Of a DNA stretch of 64,000 nt, positions 61,032 to 64,000 are shown piece by piece. The position numbers and the translations under genes were made by a program. The stretch comes from Streptomyces sp. 3214.6. GTDB taxonomy: Bacteria; Actinomycetota; Actinomycetes; Streptomycetales; Streptomycetaceae. Position 1 is the first letter of the stretch, and each line of letters opens with the position of its first letter. The stretch spans positions 248,001 to 312,000 of the forward strand of contig NZ_LT670819.1 in assembly GCF_900129855.1 (NCBI RefSeq). Reading direction: 5' to 3'. The notes beneath the pieces are model-generated. The model was not told the DNA's origin, did no database searches, and saw nothing but the letters and a program-made list of their open reading frames with translations.

Positions 61032-61079
61032 TGATCAGAAACGCGAAGAGTGCCCCTGACCTGCAACGATGGGACTTGT
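61032..61079. repeat. Direct repeat, right copy
   Basis: GATCAGAAACG and GACCTGCAACGATGGGACTT (61058-61077) in the same orientation as at 60127. The IS5 element with GNAT cargo starts four bases later. Confidence 0.6.
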
Positions 61080-61108
61080 CTAAGGGCTGTCCCGTAACTG
61101 CCTTGTCG

Positions 61109-61636
61109 TCACTGGATGGCGACGAGTAGGTCCCGGATGTACCAGTCGAACCGTGTGCCGTCCTTGCTGTACGTCTGCTTGCCGGGGGTGAACCCTGCCC
61201 GCTGCGCGACTGAGGCAGATGCAGGATTCCCCGGCTCCACCTGGATCACTGCCGCCTCCCCGCCCTCGCTCGCCGCATACTGGCACGCCAAGAGCACCGC
61301 GCGGGTAGCCAGGCCACGCCCCCTCCAGGAGGGATAGAGGCCATACGCGACATTCACCTGACCGGGAGCCAAACCCTCTCCTGCGAACCGCAAGTCGACC
61401 GTCCCTGCGAGTGCCTCGTCGGCTCCTACCCGGATGCCGAAAGCGCGGAGTGGCCCACCGGATTCCCACTGTTCCCGACAGTGCCGGATGTACGCTTCAA
61501 CGCCCTCACGCGTGCCGGGACCGCCGTTGAGCCAGCGAACGAGCAACTCATCCTCCCCCCTGAGATGCGGCTCCGCATCGTCCAGGCGCAACGGGGACAG
61601 AGTGATGATCCCGTCGGACAGCCTCACTTCATTCAT
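61109..61636 (-). CDS. GNAT N-acetyltransferase, IS passenger
   Basis: About 175 residues of the RimJ/RimL-like GNAT type. ITLSPLRLDDAEPHLRGEDE at the N-terminus; the acetyl-CoA-binding loop is YGLYPSWRGRGLATRAVLLA (R-x-x-G-x-G/A analogue); the late part is VIQVEPGNPASASVAQRAGF, with TPGKQTYSKDGTRFDWYI. It should transfer acetyl from acetyl-CoA to an amine. ATG 61636 gives the normal family start; longer frames to 61711 exist. The stop is 12 bases inside the element's left repeat. Substrate unknown; self-protection or antibiotic modification is possible but not shown. Confidence 0.82.
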   Translation of the reverse strand: MNEVRLSDGIITLSPLRLDDAEPHLRGEDELLVRWLNGGPGTREGVEAYIRHCREQWESGGPLRAFGIRVGADEALAGTVDLRFAGEGLAPGQVNVAYGLYPSWRGRGLATRAVLLACQYAASEGGEAAVIQVEPGNPASASVAQRAGFTPGKQTYSKDGTRFDWYIRDLLVAIQ

Positions 61637-61725
61637 CCGGCGATTCTTGACGCCAGAACCGTGTCGCACCATCGGATTCCGCAGGCCCTCACGCGGAGCT
61701 ACCCGCCACAAGGGATGATCTTGGT

Positions 61726-62496
61726 GTGGCTGGTGTGATCACGGCGTCGGAGCCGTCCTGGATAGCCCCGTTCACCGGGCTGAGCCCGCGCTGCTTCAGC
61801 AAGCCGGTGACCGCACTGCGACGGGAGGGGGCGGATCCGGTCCGCAAGGGCCGGCCATGGGGCCTTGTCCTGGAGGACCGGGTACTGCTGGTCGCCGCGT
61901 ACTGGCGAACGAACCTGACACTGCGCCAGCTGGCCCCGCTCTTCGGCATCTCGAAGTCGGCTGCCGACCGCATCATCAACGACCTCGGCCCGCGCCTGGC
62001 CCTCCAGCCCCGCAAGCGGTTCCGCAAGGACACTGTCCTGATCGTGGACGGCACCCTGGTGCCCACCCGCGACCACAACGTCGCCGAACAGTCGAAGAAC
62101 TACCGCTACTCCACCAACCACCAGGTCGTCATCGACGCCGACACCCGACTCGTCGTCGCGGTCGGCCGGCCTCTGCCGGGAAACCGCAACGACTGCAAGG
62201 CATGGGAACTGTCCGGAGCCAAGGCGGCCGTCGGACGGACCACGGTGATCGCCGACGGCGGCTACCGGGGCACCGGGCTGATCATCCCGCACCGCCGCCA
62301 ACGCGGCCAGGCCGAGCTGCCCGCTTGGAAAGAGGAACACAACACCTCCCACCGCAAAGTCCGCGCACGCGTCGAGCACGCCTTCGCCCGCATGAAGAGC
62401 TGCAAGATCCTCCGCGACTGCCGCCTGAAAGGCGACGGCGTCCACCACGCCATGCTCGGCATCGCCCGCCTCCACAACCTCACCCTCGCCGGGTAA
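61726..62496 (+). CDS. IS5-family DDE transposase (DDE_Tnp_4 type)
   Basis: 256 residues. HTH region LTLRQLAPLFGISKSAADRI; first Asp in TVLIVDGTLVPTRDHNVAEQ; second in TTVIADGGYRGTGLIIPHRR; Glu in HRKVRARVEHAFARMKSCKI, the DDE_4 signature. The end LLGIARLHNLTLAG is typical. Complete. GTG 61726 starts divergently from the GNAT gene. Confidence 0.88.
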   Translation: MAGVITASEPSWIAPFTGLSPRCFSKPVTALRREGADPVRKGRPWGLVLEDRVLLVAAYWRTNLTLRQLAPLFGISKSAADRIINDLGPRLALQPRKRFRKDTVLIVDGTLVPTRDHNVAEQSKNYRYSTNHQVVIDADTRLVVAVGRPLPGNRNDCKAWELSGAKAAVGRTTVIADGGYRGTGLIIPHRRQRGQAELPAWKEEHNTSHRKVRARVEHAFARMKSCKILRDCRLKGDGVHHAMLGIARLHNLTLAG

Positions 62497-62552
62497 CGGA
62501 GAGACGAGCTGGTCATCGAGCACGCCATAGATCATTTACGGGACAGCCCTTA

Positions 62553-62577
62553 GTAGAGGACACTAACTGACCTCTAC
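62553..62577. other. Short hairpin
   Basis: GTAGAGG and CCTCTAC (7-bp arms, 11-base loop) just outside the IS5 right end. May be part of the target or a weak terminator. Confidence 0.3.
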
Positions 62578-62690
62578 TTCCGCCATGGTGGTGCAAGAGC
62601 CGTTCGGGAGGCATCGCTCCTGGTCACGGCGGCCGCCGCATTGTCCTGACGGCGGGCGGCGCATTCGTCACTTGAGGCAGGGAGCAGGTC

Positions 62691-63113
62691 ATGTCCGTCA
62701 CGACCGCCACGCATCTGAGTTTTCGGGGCGCCGCACGCGAGGTGCTGGACTTCTACCGGTCGGTCTTCGGCGGTCGCATGGTCGTGGTCGCTCACCAGGA
62801 TGCGGGCGCGGTGCAGAACGGGAACGAGGTGGACTGGGTGATGTGGGGCGAGGGCCGGCGGCAACGGTTTCCATGTGATGGTCTACGACGTTCCCTCGCA
62901 GTTGCCCTTCGGTCAGGGCGAGGACTCGTTCTTTGTCTCGGTGCGCGGTGAGGGCGCCGAGGGGATCAGCGCCCTGTGGGGCAGGCTCGCCGACGGCTCG
63001 GCCGTCGTGTGTCCGATTGAGCCCGCGCCGTGGGCGCGCCGTTGTGCGGGATGCTCAGTGACCGCTTCGGCGTCACCTGGGTCCTGGACGTCACCGCCCC
63101 GTACAACGGCTGA
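62691..63113 (+). pseudogene. VOC/PhnB-type protein, two frameshifts
   Basis: ATG 62691, with AGGGAGCAGG upstream, opens HLSFRGAAREVLDFYRSVFG; near 62855 the frame changes to FHVMVYDVPSQLPFGQGEDS then FFVSVRGEGAEGISALWGRL; near 63035 it returns to the first frame with MLSDRFGVTWVLDVTAPYNG and a stop. These are consecutive parts of one PhnB/glyoxalase-like domain. Two compensating indels break it, unless they are sequencing errors. Confidence 0.78.
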
Positions 63114-63331
63114 GTTTGCTTCTCGCGATCCGTGAATGAGGCCTTGGCCCGAAGTCCCAGAAGGCCGGCGTCGATCGTCACCGAGAAGTGGCGTCGTCAT
63201 CGGTAGTTCGTAGCCCAGTGCAGCGCTTGGGGCGGCCCTGTTCGGGGCCGAATTCACCCTTGCTCCCCGGGAAGGCAAATCCAGTGGTATTACCCCGAGC
63301 TGAATCCGACACGCGAAGCGTACGGCCTGTC

Positions 63332-64000
63332 ATGGCCCGGACATGTATCGCGGTGGTCGTCGCAGGCCTGCTGGCCACAGGCTGCTCCGCAGGTCTCACC
63401 GGCAGCGCGTCGGACGGGGCCGCGACCTTGCCGGCCATCGCGGCCGCGTCGGCGGCGCCCGTCACTGGCTACGACGGACTGATAGGGCTGCCGTTGTCCG
63501 CCTATGGCACCTCCGAGCAGGACGACGTCCTGCTGTTCCAGACGAACGAGGCGCTGGTTGCCCACTGCATGAAGAGCCGGGGATACGCAGGCTATGCAGA
63601 TAAGAAGAAGCCCCAGAGAGCCCCGAAGACGCAAGCGGAAAAAGAAGCGATCCGCCCGGCCGGCGCGTGGGGCTACATCGGCGGTGGCACCGCGAAGCGC
63701 GTCGGTTTCCACGTCGCGATTGCTCCTCCGGTCTCCAAAGGCCCGACCGGCCGGGAACTGAAGGACTACAACGTTTGCTGGGACAAGGCGGACAAGCAGG
63801 TGCCGCCTCTCGCCGGCAGCCAGGGCTGGAAGCTCACCCAGGACCTGTTCGGCCAGTCGTTCCAGCAGGCGGCTGCGGACAGCCGGGTCGGCGCCGCGCG
63901 GGAACGCTGGTCGTCCTGCATGAGCGATGCGGGGCACCCGGCCGGCGATCCCGAGAAGCTGGCCAACGGCTTCCTGAAGGCCAAGAAGGCGACTGCGAAG
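63332..64000 (+). CDS. Lipoprotein, 3' partial
   Basis: ATG 63332 encodes MARTCIAVVVAGLLATGCSA, a signal peptide with a lipobox (LATGC) for lipid attachment at Cys18. The mature part continues open to the window end (223 codons visible): YDGLIGLPLSAYGTSEQDDV, ALVAHCMKSRGYAGYADKKK, RERWSSCMSDAGHPAGDPEK. Paired Cys residues in HCMKSRGY and SCMSDAG suggest a structural disulphide. It resembles Streptomyces lipoproteins of unknown function. The gene ends beyond 64000. Confidence 0.75.
   Translation, partial: MARTCIAVVVAGLLATGCSAGLTGSASDGAATLPAIAAASAAPVTGYDGLIGLPLSAYGTSEQDDVLLFQTNEALVAHCMKSRGYAGYADKKKPQRAPKTQAEKEAIRPAGAWGYIGGGTAKRVGFHVAIAPPVSKGPTGRELKDYNVCWDKADKQVPPLAGSQGWKLTQDLFGQSFQQAAADSRVGAARERWSSCMSDAGHPAGDPEKLANGFLKAKKATAK

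Larger units (their letters stand above)
61083..62550. mobile_element. IS5-family element carrying a GNAT gene
   Basis: Perfect 15-bp inverted ends AGGGCTGTCCCGTAA (61083-61097) and its complement (62536-62550), flanked by TA (61081-61082, 62551-62552). Length is 1468 bp. A DDE transposase is on the plus strand and an acetyltransferase gene on the minus strand, both within the ends. Confidence 0.85.

Noticed and set aside
1..64000. CRISPR arrays, tRNA and rRNA genes
   Set aside because: No regularly spaced short repeats, cloverleaf-like blocks or rRNA-like sequence were noticed anywhere in the window.

Overview
This is high-GC actinobacterial DNA, almost certainly Streptomyces. The evidence is strong G/C third-position bias, GTG starts, a DUF2637 plasmid-spread protein next to a BTAD regulator, SCO6880-type conjugation remnants and many actinobacterial IS families. 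There is no rRNA, tRNA, CRISPR array or housekeeping operon. The content is typical of an unstable chromosome arm or a large linear plasmid: mobile elements, truncated genes and small metabolic islands.

Layout. 1-5.4 kb: plasmid-transfer-like pair (BTAD regulator, DUF2637 membrane protein), a small secreted peptide and a coiled-coil remnant. 5.5-8 kb: FxLD-type PCMT-like methyltransferase and a partner gene broken by an amber codon. 8-11.6 kb: three IS630-family elements in direct tandem, sharing CTAG junctions. 11.9-28.2 kb: a metabolic island (two hydrolase/beta-lactamase-fold genes, SDR, MFS pump, FAD dehydrogenase, TetR) with a cassette of TGTCAAC/GTTGACA operators, a promoter and a 30-codon leader ORF in three places, plus pseudogenes (subtilase, lactate monooxygenase, MMPL, GMC oxidoreductase) and two decayed IS110 copies. 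28.2-30.3 kb: an IS5-type element with a coiled-coil/winged-helix helper gene, then conjugation and IS3 remnants. 30.3-38.3 kb: a catabolic block of visibly lower GC (PucR regulator, acyl-CoA synthetase, LivH stub, FAD monooxygenase joined to an esterase), split by two IS110 elements. 38.6-43.5 kb: truncated IS256, a TetR-hydrolase divergent pair with palindromic operators, two SDRs, an XRE regulator. 43.5-49.1 kb: a second IS5-type element with helper, then an IS21 element carrying two extra genes, inserted in a small gene with a 5-bp duplication. 49.1-54 kb: integrase and Tn3 remnants, then an ECF41-like sigma factor with a DoxX pseudogene and an NDH-2-like oxidoreductase. 54.2-58 kb: a composite-like ISAs1 transposon with exact 10-bp target duplication around two cargo genes. 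58-64 kb: frameshifted serine recombinase, two inverted IS701 tails, a paralogous gene pair bracketed by repeats, an IS5 element carrying a GNAT gene, a PhnB/VOC pseudogene and a lipoprotein running off the window.

How it fits together. The strongest theme is mobile elements with cargo: IS21 plus two genes, IS5 plus GNAT, an ISAs1 pair plus two genes, IS5-type elements plus a helper. The second theme is the repeated operator/leader cassette, probably controlled by a local TetR protein. The third is decay: many single-base frameshifts and nonsense codons, some of which could be assembly errors. All calls rest on reading the sequence and on recalled family features; no database search was run.
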